A stretch of DNA of 64,000 bases from Nocardia bhagyanarayanae (GCF_006716565.1 NZ_VFPG01000001.1:3658001-3722000); one strand, 5' to 3'. Counted from the first letter of the stretch, positions 18,238-26,884 are shown. The notes: generated by a model from the sequence alone, not told the origin. A program made the numbers and translations.

Positions 18238-18408
18238 TCCGGGAACGAGAGACTCGCCGACGGCACCTACCGTCCGCTGCCGTACCACAGTTTCGGTGTC
18301 GACGCGGTCGGCGCCGCGTTCGAGGAGGCTCTGCGGTCGACCCGCCTAGGTCGCATCGCCCTCGACCTCACCGGCGAAAAACCGCCGGTGCGCAGGGGCA
18401 GCGGCTGA
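18238..18408 (+). pseudogene. Possible remnant of a zinc-type dehydrogenase/enoyl reductase C-terminus
   Basis: A 56-codon open stretch reads LADGTYRPLPYHSFGVDAVG, then AFEEALRSTRLGRIALDL. This resembles the end of MDR-family oxidoreductases and polyketide synthase enoyl-reductase domains (DGTxRPLP, then AFxxMxxxxHxGKxV). An in-frame TGA lies directly upstream and no start codon is present, so it would be a fragment of a lost gene. The assignment rests on a short match. Confidence 0.4.
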
Positions 18409-18526
18409 TCCATCCGAGGGAGTCGGCGGTGGACCGAATGGCTTGGGGCAGCGGTCGACTGGGCCGGTGGGTGTCGACGATCTGACACGGTTTCATGCGG
18501 ATGTTGCGTTTGGGCGAGTCCCAATG

Positions 18527-18790
18527 CAGTGCTGCGGGTTCCGAACCGGTGTGACGGCTGCCGGGTGCTTGGGTTCCGTTCTGTGCGGGGGTTGTGGTGG
18601 GGGTGACGGTTTTTCAGTGTTGCGGGTGCCGAGGACGGTGTGCCTGCTGCCGGGTGATTGGGTTTCGTTCTGCGCGGAGGTTGCGGTGGGGTGACGGTTT
18701 CCAGTGTTGCGGGTGCCCAAGGGGGCGCGCCTACCGGTGTTTTCGCCCAACGTTGCGGGTTTTGAGGGGGCGCGCCTACCCAGGTTTTCC
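18527..18790. repeat. 87/88-bp degenerate tandem repeat
   Basis: Units start at 18527, 18615 and 18702 with CAGTG(C/T)TGCGGGT(T/G)CC and run through TGCCGGGTG(C/A)TTGGGTT and GGTTG(T/C)GGTGGGG. Spacings are 88 and 87 bp; the third unit is partial and passes into two copies of GGGGGCGCGCCTACC about 50 bp apart. Confidence 0.7.
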
Positions 18791-18969
18791 TCGGAGCAGT
18801 GCTGGGCGCGTCGTGTGCCGTACCCGGCTTACCTCCCGCAGTCAGGTGCGCGGGGGTTCGGTTTCCGGCGTGGTCATCTGGCTGTGGTTGCGTCTAGAGA
18901 GTGCAGCGGAAAGAGTTCTTCGGCCGGTCGCCTCGGGAGGGCTGTTGGTCTGTCAAGGGCCCAACCACC

Positions 18970-19060
18970 ATTTGACTACCGTCGATAGTGAAATGGATTC
19001 GACGGTAGTCAAATGGTGGCTTTGCAAGATCGAATAGCAACCATTTGACTACCGTCGATT
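18970..19060. repeat. Perfect 21-bp inverted repeat plus a third half-site
   Basis: Two arms with core CCATTTGACTACCGTCGA face each other around a 13-nt spacer (about 18970-19024) and pair perfectly over 21 bp. A third, direct copy of the 18-nt core begins about 27 bp beyond the second arm. The arms are richer in A/T than the surroundings, and no gene is adjacent. It looks like a protein-binding or recombination site, or the ends of a tiny mobile element. Confidence 0.75.
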
Positions 19061-19119
19061 TTCTCCAGGGCTGATCCGGTCAGATTGGTGCCGACCTGAG
19101 GCGGCCGGGTTGGACCCGA

Positions 19120-19423
19120 AGTAGTCCGGCCAGGTCGGCCGGTCAGCTGACTCGCGCGGGTGGCGCCGAACTGAGCTGGCGGTTGGAAGCCAGTGCTGAA
19201 TCGGCCGAGTCGCTGATGAGCTGACGCGGCGTGGTTGGTGCCGAGTTGAGCGGGGTGGGTTGGCCGGTGCTGAATTGGCCGAGTCGCCGATGAGCTGACC
19301 CGGCCTGGTTGGTGCCGAGTTGAGCGGGGTGGGTTGGCCGGTGCTGAATCGGCCGAGTCGCCGATGAGCTGACCCGGCCTGGCTGGTGCCGAGCTGAGCG
19401 GGATGGGTTGGGCCAGAATTGAA
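19120..19423. repeat. 74-bp tandem repeat array
   Basis: Clear units begin with GTGCTGAAT(C/T)GGCCGAG at 19193, 19267 and 19341, each exactly 74 bp apart, containing GATGAGCTGAC(G/C)CGGC and GTGCCGAGTTGAGCGG. A more degenerate unit precedes them from about 19120. The period is not a multiple of three and no frame is kept. Confidence 0.8.
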
Positions 19424-19456
19424 CCGGCCGGGTCAGCTGTCAGCTGACCCGGCCGG
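19424..19456. terminator. 33-bp perfect palindrome downstream of the MFS gene
   Basis: Arms CCGGCCGGGTCAGCTG and its exact complement are separated by one nucleotide. It sits 27 bp past the stop of the minus-strand MFS gene and shares GTCAGCTGAC(C) sequence with the 74-bp array. It could form a strong hairpin that ends transcription; there is no T-run. Confidence 0.55.
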
Positions 19457-19482
19457 ATCGGTGGGTGGGGAGGTCGGGCGGA

Positions 19483-20946
19483 TCAGCCCTTGATCAGTTC
19501 GACCGCGTCCTGCTCGGTTTCGTGCGATTCCTCCGGCGCGTGCGAGCGGCTCGGCAGCAGAACCGCCATCACGATCACGACCAGCGCCAGCGCGGCGGAG
19601 ACGCCGAACGCCAGGCGCATGCCGTCGAGGTGGGCGGCGACCGGGTCGGTGCCCTCGTCGATCAGCGTGGTGCTGCGGGCGGACATGACGGTCACGACGA
19701 GGGCGGTGCCGAAGGCCGCGGCGACCTGCTGGAGCGTGCCGAGCATCGAGCTGCCGTGCGAGTAGAGGTGCTGCGGGAGCGCGCCGAGCCCCAGGGTGAA
19801 GACGGGGGTGAACGCCGCGGCCAGCGACACCATGAGCAGGATGTGCAGGCCGAGCAACTGCCAGTACGGCATGGTCATCGAGATCTGGGTGAAACCGGCC
19901 AGCGACGCGGCGATGCCGATCGAACCGGGGATCACGAGGACGCGGCCGCCGAAGCGGTCGAACAGGCGGCCGATGGTCGGGCCGAGCAGACCCATGGCGA
20001 GGCCGCCGGGCATGACGAGCAGGCCCGTCGCGAGGGGGCTCAGGCCGCGCAGGTTCTGCAGGTACAGCGGCAGCAGGATCATCGAGCCGAGCATCGCGAG
20101 GAACGCGATCGACATGAGCAGCAGCGCCTTGGCGTAGGTGCCGATCAGCAGGATGCGCAGATCGAGCAGCGGCGTGCCGGTGCGCTGCAGCCGCAGCTGG
20201 CGGGCGGCGAACACGCCGATGAGGGCGAGTCCGACGGCGACGATCAGCGCCGGGGTGGCGACGTTGTCCGCCTCGAACCGGCTGAGTCCGTACACCAAGC
20301 TGCCGAAGCCGATGGCGGCCAACGCCACGCTGGACACGTCGATCGCGCCGGTCTGCGTTTCGCCGATGTTCTCGAGTCGCCGCAGCCCGAACCAGGTGAC
20401 CGCGCCCGCGATCGGCAGCACCAGCAGGAACAGCCAGCGCCACGAGCCGACCTGCAGCACGAGTCCGGACAGGACCGGTCCCATGGCGGGCGCCACCGAG
20501 ATGGCGAGTGTGACGTTGCCCATGACCCGCCCGCGATCCTGCTCCGGCACCACCGTCATCAGGGTGGTCATCAGCAGCGGCATCATGACCGCGGTGCCGC
20601 CGGCCTGGACGATCCGCCCGAGCAGCAGCACCTCGAAGGTCGGAGCGACGGCCGACAACGCGGTGCCCGCGAGGAAGACGCCCATCGCGATCGCGTAGGC
20701 GCGGCGGGTGGTGACCCGCTGCAGGAACCAGCCGGTGGCCGGGATGACGGCCGCCATCGTGAGCATGAACGCGGTGGACACCCACTGCGCCGACCGCTCG
20801 GTGACCTCGAGGTCGGCCATCAGGCGCGGAATCGCGTTGATCATGATGGTCTCGTTGAGGATCACCACGAAGGTCGCGAGCACCAGTAAGAGGATGACGG
20901 TCGGCGTCCGCCGCCCGGTCGGACTGGCGGATTGCACGGCTGACAT
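19483..20946 (-). CDS. DHA2-family MFS drug exporter (EmrB/QacA/LmrB-like)
   Basis: A 487-residue membrane protein with about 14 predicted transmembrane segments. The DHA2 signs are motif D1-like VILNETIMINAIPRLMADL near residue 30, the loop 2-3 region GWFLQRVTTRRAYAIAMGVF, and antiporter motif C-like PAMGPVLSGLVLQVGSWRW in helix 5. It probably exports hydrophobic cations or antibiotics using the proton gradient. ATG follows GGAGG by 6 nt. No regulator gene is adjacent. A palindrome at 19424-19456 may end the transcript. Confidence 0.9.
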   Translation of the reverse strand: MSAVQSASPTGRRTPTVILLLVLATFVVILNETIMINAIPRLMADLEVTERSAQWVSTAFMLTMAAVIPATGWFLQRVTTRRAYAIAMGVFLAGTALSAVAPTFEVLLLGRIVQAGGTAVMMPLLMTTLMTVVPEQDRGRVMGNVTLAISVAPAMGPVLSGLVLQVGSWRWLFLLVLPIAGAVTWFGLRRLENIGETQTGAIDVSSVALAAIGFGSLVYGLSRFEADNVATPALIVAVGLALIGVFAARQLRLQRTGTPLLDLRILLIGTYAKALLLMSIAFLAMLGSMILLPLYLQNLRGLSPLATGLLVMPGGLAMGLLGPTIGRLFDRFGGRVLVIPGSIGIAASLAGFTQISMTMPYWQLLGLHILLMVSLAAAFTPVFTLGLGALPQHLYSHGSSMLGTLQQVAAAFGTALVVTVMSARSTTLIDEGTDPVAAHLDGMRLAFGVSAALALVVIVMAVLLPSRSHAPEESHETEQDAVELIKG

Positions 20947-21400
20947 CGGTTACCTCCGGGTGTTCGTGAGCGAAAGGCGAGGGGCTTGCCCTGAACCGAG
21001 TCACCACCGTGTGTCTCGGCCTACAGGAGAAGAGACGGGGATAGTCCGGTCAACTCATCGGGCCGCGCCAGTGTTCCAGTCGCCTCCGACAAGAATCAGC
21101 CGAATTTCCCGCGGCCGCGTCCGTGGAGCACGGACGAAAATGCCCTTTCACCAGCCGCTTTCGCTCGCCGATGACCGTCGCGGTGACGCTCGTCACATTG
21201 TCTCGGATCGGCCTGCGGACGGGCCGAACTCGGCTCGGCCACGCTGGGAACAGCCCACCGTTTGCCGGGGTGCGCGGGAGTCCCAGTGCCGTCTCGCTTC
21301 TCACCGCACGGTTTCCACCGCGGTGCGCCAACGCTCGATTCGGCGCTATTCGCGCCTCTGATTGCCGGTGCGTCGCGGGCAGGCCGTAGGCTCGAACACT
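20947..21400. other. Divergent intergenic region, MFS exporter / siroheme-B12 gene
   Basis: This 454-bp stretch holds the promoters of both flanking genes. An 8-bp perfect hairpin (CGTCCGTG, loop GAG) lies at 21118-21136, but it has no T-run in either useful direction. No open frame in it looks like a gene, and no riboswitch is apparent. Confidence 0.5.
21387..21392 (+). promoter_or_regulatory. Candidate -10 box for a leaderless mRNA
   Basis: TAGGCT ends 8 nt before the GTG at 21401 and supports that codon as the start of the methyltransferase gene. Confidence 0.45.
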
Positions 21401-22666
21401 GTGCCGAACACGTCAGACAACGCCGAGGAACAGGCGGTATCCCAGTCCGCCGCCCACCCAACGGGCGACCCGAACTACCTGGTGGGGCTCGATCTGAACG
21501 GCCGCCGCGTCGTCGTGGTCGGCGGCGGCACGGTGGCTCAGCGTCGGCTCGGCCTGCTCATCGCCTCGGGTGCGGACGTGCACGTCATCAGCCGCGAGGT
21601 CACCCCAGCGGTCGAGGGCATGGCCACCTCCGGGCAGCTCACCATCACGCTGCGCGCCTACGCCGACGGCGACTTGGAGGGCGCGTGGTACGCGATCGCC
21701 TGCACCGACGAGCCGGAGACCAACGCCGCTGTCGTCGAGGAGGCCAACCGGCGCCGCGTGTTCTGCGTGCGCGCCGACGTCGCCCGGCTCGGCACCGCGG
21801 TCACTCCCGCCACCGCCCGCTACGACGGTCTCACCCTCGGCGTGCTCGCCAGCGGACAGCATCGTCGCTCGGCCGCGGTGCGTACCGCGCTGCTCGAGGC
21901 GCTGCAATCCGGTGTGGTGACCGATGATTCGTCGCCCGTCACCCCCGGCGTCGCGCTGGTCGGCGGCGGACCCGGCGACCCGGACCTGATCACCGTGCGC
22001 GGCCGCAGGTTGCTGGCGCGGGCGAACCTGGTCGTCGCCGACCGCCTCGCGCCACCGGAGCTGCTCGCCGAACTCGGACCCGACGTCGAGGTCGTCGACG
22101 CGGCGAAGATCCCGTACGGCCGCGCGATGGCGCAGGAGGCGATCAACGCCACGCTCATCGAGGGCGCCAAGGCGGGCAAGTTCGTGGTGCGGCTCAAGGG
22201 CGGCGACCCGTATGTGTTCGGTCGCGGTTACGAGGAGCTGGAGGCCTGCGTGGAGGCGGGCATTCCGGTGACCGTCGTTCCCGGTGTCACCAGCCCTATT
22301 TCGGTACCCGCCGCCGCGGGTATCCCGGTGACCCACCGCGGGGTCACGCACGAGTTCGTGGTGGTCAGCGGGCACGTCGCGCCGGATCACCCGGATTCGC
22401 TGGTGGACTGGCCCGCATTGGCTAGGCTGCGCGGCACTCTCGTGCTGATGATGGCGGTGGAGCGGATCGAGCAGTTCGCCGCCGCGTTGCTGGACGGCGG
22501 ACGTCCCGCCGACACCCCGGCGACCGTCATCCAGGAGGGCACGCTGCGCACCCAGCGAGTGCTGCGCGCGGACCTCGGCACCGTGGCCGCGCGAGTCCGC
22601 GAGGAGGGAATCCGCCCGCCCGCGATCGTGGTGATCGGCCCGACCGCGGGCTTCTCCGCGGGCTAG
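21401..22666 (+). CDS. cobA: Fused precorrin-2 dehydrogenase / uroporphyrinogen-III C-methyltransferase
   Basis: Makes precorrin-2 from uroporphyrinogen III with two SAM methylations, and can oxidise it toward sirohydrochlorin. The product has 421 residues. Residues of about 25-170 are the NAD-binding part (GRRVVVVGGGTVAQRRL; CDEPETNAAVVEEANRR-like). Residues 178-418 are the tetrapyrrole methylase (VALVGGGPGDPDLITVRG, VVADRLAPPELL, VVRLKGGDPYVFGRG, VTVVPGVTSPISVPAAAGIP). M. tuberculosis CysG (Rv2847c) has the same domain order and position, next to cobB and efpA. Here a 7-kb segment separates it from cobB. cysG is the usual alternative name. Confidence 0.94.
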   Translation: MPNTSDNAEEQAVSQSAAHPTGDPNYLVGLDLNGRRVVVVGGGTVAQRRLGLLIASGADVHVISREVTPAVEGMATSGQLTITLRAYADGDLEGAWYAIACTDEPETNAAVVEEANRRRVFCVRADVARLGTAVTPATARYDGLTLGVLASGQHRRSAAVRTALLEALQSGVVTDDSSPVTPGVALVGGGPGDPDLITVRGRRLLARANLVVADRLAPPELLAELGPDVEVVDAAKIPYGRAMAQEAINATLIEGAKAGKFVVRLKGGDPYVFGRGYEELEACVEAGIPVTVVPGVTSPISVPAAAGIPVTHRGVTHEFVVVSGHVAPDHPDSLVDWPALARLRGTLVLMMAVERIEQFAAALLDGGRPADTPATVIQEGTLRTQRVLRADLGTVAARVREEGIRPPAIVVIGPTAGFSAG

Positions 22667-22842
22667 CGCCATCGGACCGGCTCGCGCACCGAGAGTCGGG
22701 TCTCGTGCGCTCACGTCGTCGCGCCGCGGCCAGTCTTCCGACGCCGCACAGCGCGAACGGCGCCGTGTGGCGTGCGAGAGCTTCGGGTGAAGCGGGGTTC
22801 GGCCTTCACTGCGGCCGGGGACGAGGCGTCTCGGCTATCAAT

Positions 22843-22848
22843 TACAGT
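22843..22848 (+). promoter_or_regulatory. Candidate -10 box for a leaderless mRNA
   Basis: TACAGT ends 8 nt before the GTG at 22857. Confidence 0.45.
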
Positions 22849-22856
22849 GACTCCCT

Positions 22857-24341
22857 GTGCTCCATAATCCCGCTGCGACGATGCAGTACCCGGTGACGCA
22901 GCGGGCCTTCGGGCTCGCGATCCTAGTCTTGAGCGGGCTGCAGCTCATGGTCGTGCTGGACGGCACGGTGGTGATCTTCGCGCTGCCGCGTCTGCAGGAT
23001 CAGATGGGACTGACCAGCGCGGGCAGCGCGTGGACTGTCACCTCCTACGGACTCACCTTCGCCGGACTCATGCTGCTCGGCGGCAGGCTCGGCGACGCCT
23101 TCGGACGCAAACGCATGCTGATCTACGGCGTCGGCCTGTTCACGCTCGCCTCGCTGGCGTGCGGGCTCGCGCAAGGGCCCGCGATGCTGATCGCGTCCCG
23201 CGCGGTGCAGGGCGCCGGCGCGGCGGTCGCGGCGCCCGCGGCATTGGCCCTGGTAGCAACGACTTTCGCGCCCGGTAAGGCGAGGAATCAGGCGATCGCG
23301 ATCGTCGGCTCGATGGTCGGCATCGGCTCGGTCGGCGGCCTCGTGGTCGGTGGCGCCCTGACGCAGCTGTCCTGGCGCTGGATCTTCCTGATCAACGTGC
23401 CGATCGGCCTGCTCATCGTGCTCGGCGCGGTGTACTGCCTGTCCGACACCGCCCACCACCGCGTGACCCTGGACGTGCGCGGCGCCGTGCTCGGCACCCT
23501 GGCCTGCGCCGCGATCGTCTTCGGCGCCACCGAGGGACCCGCGATGGGCTGGAGCAGCCCGATCATCATCGGCTCGCTGATCGGCGGCGCGGTGCTGCTC
23601 GTGGTGTTCGTGCTCGCCGAGCGCAATGTCGACAATCCGCTGCTGCCGTGGTCGCTGTTCGACAGCCGCGACCGCGTCACCACCTTCCTGCTGATCCTGC
23701 TCGCCGGCGGTGTGCTCGGCGCGATGACCTACTTCGTCGCGCAGTTCCTGCAGAACGTCGTCGGCTACGGACCGCTGGAAGCGGGCGTGGCATCGATCCC
23801 GTTCACGGTCGGCATCGGCCTCGGCGGGGCGATGGCGTCGAAGCTGGCGATGATGGTCGCGCCGCGCTGGCTGCTCGCGAGCTCGGCGGTGGTGCTCGCC
23901 CTCGGCCTGCTGTTCGGTTCGACGCTGGAAGGCGACGTGTCCTATTGGCCGACGCTGCTGATCCTGCTGATCGTCATCGGATTCGGCGTCGGCGTCGCGA
24001 TGGTGGTCGCGCCGCTGTGCGTGCTGGTCGGTGTGCCGCCCAACGACATCGGTCCGCTCGCCGCGGTGGGACAGATGTTCATGAACCTCGGCACGCCGCT
24101 GGCGATCGGCGTGCTCACCCCGATCGCGGTGTCGCGCACGCTGTCGCTGGGCGGCAAGACCGGCAAGGCCTCGGATATGAACTCGGCGGAGATCGTCGCG
24201 CTCGGCAGCGGGTACACGCTCGTGCTAGCCGTCTGCGCGGGCGTCGCGGTGGTGATCGGCGTGGTCGCGTTGACGCTGCGGTTCACGCCGCAGCAGATCG
24301 CGCAGGCCCACCACGCCCAGGAAGAAGCGCAGCGGGCCTGA
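22857..24341 (+). CDS. efpA: EfpA-like DHA2 MFS exporter
   Basis: A 494-residue transporter with about 14 membrane helices. Visible motifs are LMVVLDGTVVIFALPRLQ (helix 1), LLGGRLGDAFGRKRMLIYG (motif A), and GSVGGLVVGGALTQLSWRW (motif C). Its place between cysG and proS is that of EfpA in mycobacteria, an efflux protein induced by isoniazid and other drugs. GTG is chosen for its TACAGT box; an ATG eight codons in (22881) is the alternative. It is not closely similar to the DHA2 exporter at 19.5-20.9 kb. Confidence 0.88.
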   Translation: MLHNPAATMQYPVTQRAFGLAILVLSGLQLMVVLDGTVVIFALPRLQDQMGLTSAGSAWTVTSYGLTFAGLMLLGGRLGDAFGRKRMLIYGVGLFTLASLACGLAQGPAMLIASRAVQGAGAAVAAPAALALVATTFAPGKARNQAIAIVGSMVGIGSVGGLVVGGALTQLSWRWIFLINVPIGLLIVLGAVYCLSDTAHHRVTLDVRGAVLGTLACAAIVFGATEGPAMGWSSPIIIGSLIGGAVLLVVFVLAERNVDNPLLPWSLFDSRDRVTTFLLILLAGGVLGAMTYFVAQFLQNVVGYGPLEAGVASIPFTVGIGLGGAMASKLAMMVAPRWLLASSAVVLALGLLFGSTLEGDVSYWPTLLILLIVIGFGVGVAMVVAPLCVLVGVPPNDIGPLAAVGQMFMNLGTPLAIGVLTPIAVSRTLSLGGKTGKASDMNSAEIVALGSGYTLVLAVCAGVAVVIGVVALTLRFTPQQIAQAHHAQEEAQRA

Positions 24342-24350
24342 GCTCGGGTC

Positions 24351-24764
24351 TCATAGCCTGCCCGCCACCTTGCGCGGGGTGACGCGGACGATGACCCGTT
24401 CGGCGTCCTCGACCGAGGCCGGGTTGAAGTCGGCGTAGTTCTTGCCGGTGTACTTCAGCGAGAGCTCGTTGGGCAGGGTCTTGTCCGGATCCGGTGTGAG
24501 CGTGGCGGTGCCGCGGATCTCGGCGTAGACGTAGGGGTTCTCCGGTGGGTTGATCAGCACCGTCACCCGCGGGTCCCTGGCCAGATTCTTGGCCTGCTGA
24601 CGCTCCACCGTGGTGGAGAACAGCAGATCCTCGCCGTCGCGCTTCAACCAGATCACGGTGAGGTGCGGTTGCCCGTTCGCACCGATGGTGGCCACCGTGG
24701 CGAACACCTTGGACTCGTCGAGGTACTTCTTCAGGTCGTCGGAGAGCACAGCTGTACCGGTCAT
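24351..24764 (-). CDS. Pyridoxamine-phosphate-oxidase-fold (FMN/F420-binding) protein
   Basis: A 137-residue split-barrel flavin- or F420-binding protein of the PNPOx-like family: VFATVATIGANGQPHLTVIW, RDGEDLLFSTTVERQQAKNL, DPRVTVLINPPENPYVYAEI and RGTATLTPD. In actinobacteria such proteins bind FMN, F420, heme or biliverdin, so the reaction is not predictable. The ATG at 24764 gives the usual length. It ends 9 bp from the convergent efpA stop with no terminator visible between. Confidence 0.85.
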   Translation of the reverse strand: MTGTAVLSDDLKKYLDESKVFATVATIGANGQPHLTVIWLKRDGEDLLFSTTVERQQAKNLARDPRVTVLINPPENPYVYAEIRGTATLTPDPDKTLPNELSLKYTGKNYADFNPASVEDAERVIVRVTPRKVAGRL

Positions 24765-25203
24765 GTCTCGGGGGAACACCCGGATGCGGTCGCGCATTCC
24801 CCGATGTCGTGAATCCGCGACCCGGGCTCCAACAGCTTGTCGCGGAACGGCTTCGGTTGGTCGAAACATGGAAGACCCGGGGGCTTTGCCCGCCCCCGGG
24901 CCTCGGTGTGCCGCCCATGTCGCCTACCGGTGTCGGTGGGATCGGATCACTCTCACCGCGACGCGTCCTACGTTTGGACCACCTCCGCATGGGCGCGGAG
25001 AGCGGGTTTTGAACCCGCACCTCGTCGCTTCGCGTCCTCTCCTCGAGAACCGGTCGTCGGCGGCGAATACTCAATCTGGAGCGATAGTCTGAGTTTGCGC
25101 CGCGGCCCGCCGCTCGGCGGCAGGCCCGTGGCTTCAGGCTGATCTTCAGGTTGAGCTTGCGCTCTTCGCGCATCCCCCGCGGCGCGGGGGAGTTCTCGGG
25201 ATA
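24765..25203. other. Intergenic region with hairpins, no gene seen
   Basis: The stretch lies between two minus-strand genes. It contains a GC hairpin directly after the upstream gene (25174-25190) and two adjoining hairpins near 24986-25017: CTCCGC/GCGGAG, and GCGGGTT/AACCCGC with loop TTG. The second resembles a tRNA T-arm on the minus strand, but no matching acceptor stem is present. Confidence 0.45.
25174..25190 (-). terminator. GC-rich hairpin after the 25.2-25.9 kb gene
   Basis: Stem CCCCCGC/GCGGGGG with a 3-nt loop, 14 bp past the stop codon; no T-run, as is common in actinobacteria. Confidence 0.5.
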
Positions 25204-25935
25204 TCAGCGGAACAGGTAGTCGAAGATCACCTTGCCGGTCTTGCGGTCGGTGACCTCGGTGGCGTTGGCCTCCTCGCGGGCGAACTTCACCGCCTGCGCC
25301 AGCTTCTCGATCCGGCCGACCACCTCGTTGACCCGCCGCGCGGGCAGCGCGCCGGAAAATTTCACCGTCGTCCAGTAGCCGACGGCGATGTCCTCGTAGT
25401 ACACCTCGACCTGGGCCGGGTGCTTGTCGGTGGCCTCGGCCTTCACGTGGTTGCGCGGCACCTTCTTGGTGCGGATGGTGCGGACCGGCTCGGTGCGCCA
25501 GGTGTCGGAGGAGTCGTCGAATCCCCAGGCCTCGGCGGCGTCGAGCACCGGGAGCCGCTTGACGAAGGTCAGTAGATCGGCGAGCTGCTTCTCCAGGAAC
25601 AGCAGGTACGGCACCGGGACGTCGTCCAGGATGGTCTCGCCGTCCACCACCACGTCGGCCGCGGCGGTGCGGTTGGCCCAGTCCTTGGTCGCGGTCACGT
25701 CGAACAGGCGGGTCAGCGTGGCGGCGGTCTGCCGCAGCACCTCCTCGGACTTCACCTGCACCCGCGTCGCCTCCGGCGGAAGCTGTTCGCCCTCTTCGTC
25801 CTTCGGCTGGTAGGTGCGGGTGATGCCGGCCAGCAGCGACGGCTTCTGCAGCAGGTTCTGGGTCTCGGCGAGCTCGCGCAGCGCGCCGCTCTTCACGCCC
25901 TTCTCCACCGCGATGATCTGATTCAGCTTGGTCAT
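25204..25935 (-). CDS. Conserved actinobacterial protein of unknown function (DUF7873-like)
   Basis: A 243-residue soluble protein beginning MTKLNQIIAVEKGVKSGALR, with ITRTYQPKDEEGEQLPPEAT, LFDVTATKDWANRTA, PVPYLLFLEKQLADLLTFV, KVPRNHVKAEATDKHPAQVE and YWTTVKFSGALPARRVNE. Streptomyces and relatives carry close homologues with these same conserved blocks, none with a known function as far as I know. ATG follows GGGGAGG by about 5 nt, a strong ribosome binding site. There are no membrane segments, signal peptide or cysteine motifs. Its strong conservation suggests a housekeeping or phage-related role, but I cannot tell which. Confidence 0.75.
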   Translation of the reverse strand: MTKLNQIIAVEKGVKSGALRELAETQNLLQKPSLLAGITRTYQPKDEEGEQLPPEATRVQVKSEEVLRQTAATLTRLFDVTATKDWANRTAAADVVVDGETILDDVPVPYLLFLEKQLADLLTFVKRLPVLDAAEAWGFDDSSDTWRTEPVRTIRTKKVPRNHVKAEATDKHPAQVEVYYEDIAVGYWTTVKFSGALPARRVNEVVGRIEKLAQAVKFAREEANATEVTDRKTGKVIFDYLFR

Positions 25936-26248
25936 TCGTCCTCCCCGATCGCGCCACAGCGATGTGCCCGGACGCTTCCGATTCGTATTGGGCGACGCCA
26001 GTTTTCGGATCCCCCCGTCGTCGCTGTGGTGACGGTACCGGTGAGGTGGTCGACGACGCATCTCATTTTCCGGGCTGGTAGGCGCTGAGGTTTCGGGTAA
26101 CCGAGCGGCTGTCGCGGTGGCGGGGTCCATTGCTGGCCGCGGTGGTTCGGGTGCCGCGGTAGCTCGGGGTATTCGGTAGCAGTGTGCGGTGACGAAGTCC
26201 ATTGCTGGAAGCGTTGTCGGCGACGGTGCCGTGGAGAAGACTGGGCGG

Positions 26249-26884
26249 ATGTCACCTGAGGTGGAGCGGGAGCTGCTGGAGCGGTGGACGGCGCTGGCCG
26301 GTCGGGCGGCGGAGCCGGTCGGGGAGGACCTGGTGCGCAGGTACGGCGAACCGCATCGGCGCTATCACACCGTCGAGCACCTGGCGGCCATGTTGCGCGT
26401 CATCGATGAGCTGGCCGACCAGGCCGACGACGCGGCGGCCGTGCGCTACGCGGCGTTCTTTCACGACGCGGTGTACGCCGTCGACCGCGCCGACAACGAG
26501 GAGCTCAGCGCCGAACTCGCCGAGGTGATGCTCGAGAACATCGGTGCATCAACCGAACTCGTGCGCGAAGTCGGACGGCTGGTGCGGCTCACGAAATCCC
26601 ACGAGCCCGCGCCGGAGGATCGCAACGGCGGTGTCCTTTGCGACGCCGATCTCGCCGTACTCGCCGCCGACGAAACCGGTTACGCCGCTTACGCGGCCGC
26701 GGTCCGCGCCGAATACGCCCACGTGCCGGACGACCTGTACCGCGCGGGCCGCACCGCCGTCCTCGAAAGCCTCGCCCGCCAGCCACACCTGTTCCACACC
26801 GAAATCGCTAGGCGCCGTTTCGAATCCACCGCCCGCGCCAACCTCCGCCGCGAAATCGCCACACTGGCCGATCAACCCCACTGA
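26249..26884 (+). CDS. HD-domain metal-dependent phosphohydrolase-like protein
   Basis: A 211-residue protein of the COG4339 type. The signature is RYGEPHRRYHTVEHLAAML (about residues 31-49), giving the first His residues, then YAAFFHDAVYAVDRADNEE with the HD pair, and VLCDADLAVLAADE with a later Asp ligand. Such proteins are predicted phosphohydrolases; no substrate is known. The ATG at 26249 has GGAG about 12 nt upstream. Upstream in-frame starts at 26189 and 26231 would add residues without similarity. Confidence 0.78.
   Translation: MSPEVERELLERWTALAGRAAEPVGEDLVRRYGEPHRRYHTVEHLAAMLRVIDELADQADDAAAVRYAAFFHDAVYAVDRADNEELSAELAEVMLENIGASTELVREVGRLVRLTKSHEPAPEDRNGGVLCDADLAVLAADETGYAAYAAAVRAEYAHVPDDLYRAGRTAVLESLARQPHLFHTEIARRRFESTARANLRREIATLADQPH

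Larger units (their letters stand above)
18120..19482. other. 1.36-kb gene-free tract rich in repeats
   Basis: Between the DoxX gene and the convergent MFS gene I see no credible gene other than the remnant at 18238-18408. The tract holds an 87/88-bp tandem repeat, an isolated A/T-richer inverted repeat with a third half-site, a 74-bp tandem array, and a 33-bp palindrome at the MFS end. Short open frames here have repetitive peptides that follow the DNA repeats and shift frame between copies. Confidence 0.7.

Noticed and set aside
19120..19423. CRISPR or coding repeat
   Set aside because: Units are contiguous and of a length that breaks the frame; no spacers and no conserved peptide.
24986..25030. 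tRNA gene on the minus strand
   Set aside because: GCGGGTTCAAAACCCGC looks like a T-arm, but no acceptor 5' strand, D-arm or anticodon arm is found at the right distances. The bases expected to form the acceptor 3' strand pair with CTCCGC next to them, so two plain hairpins explain it.
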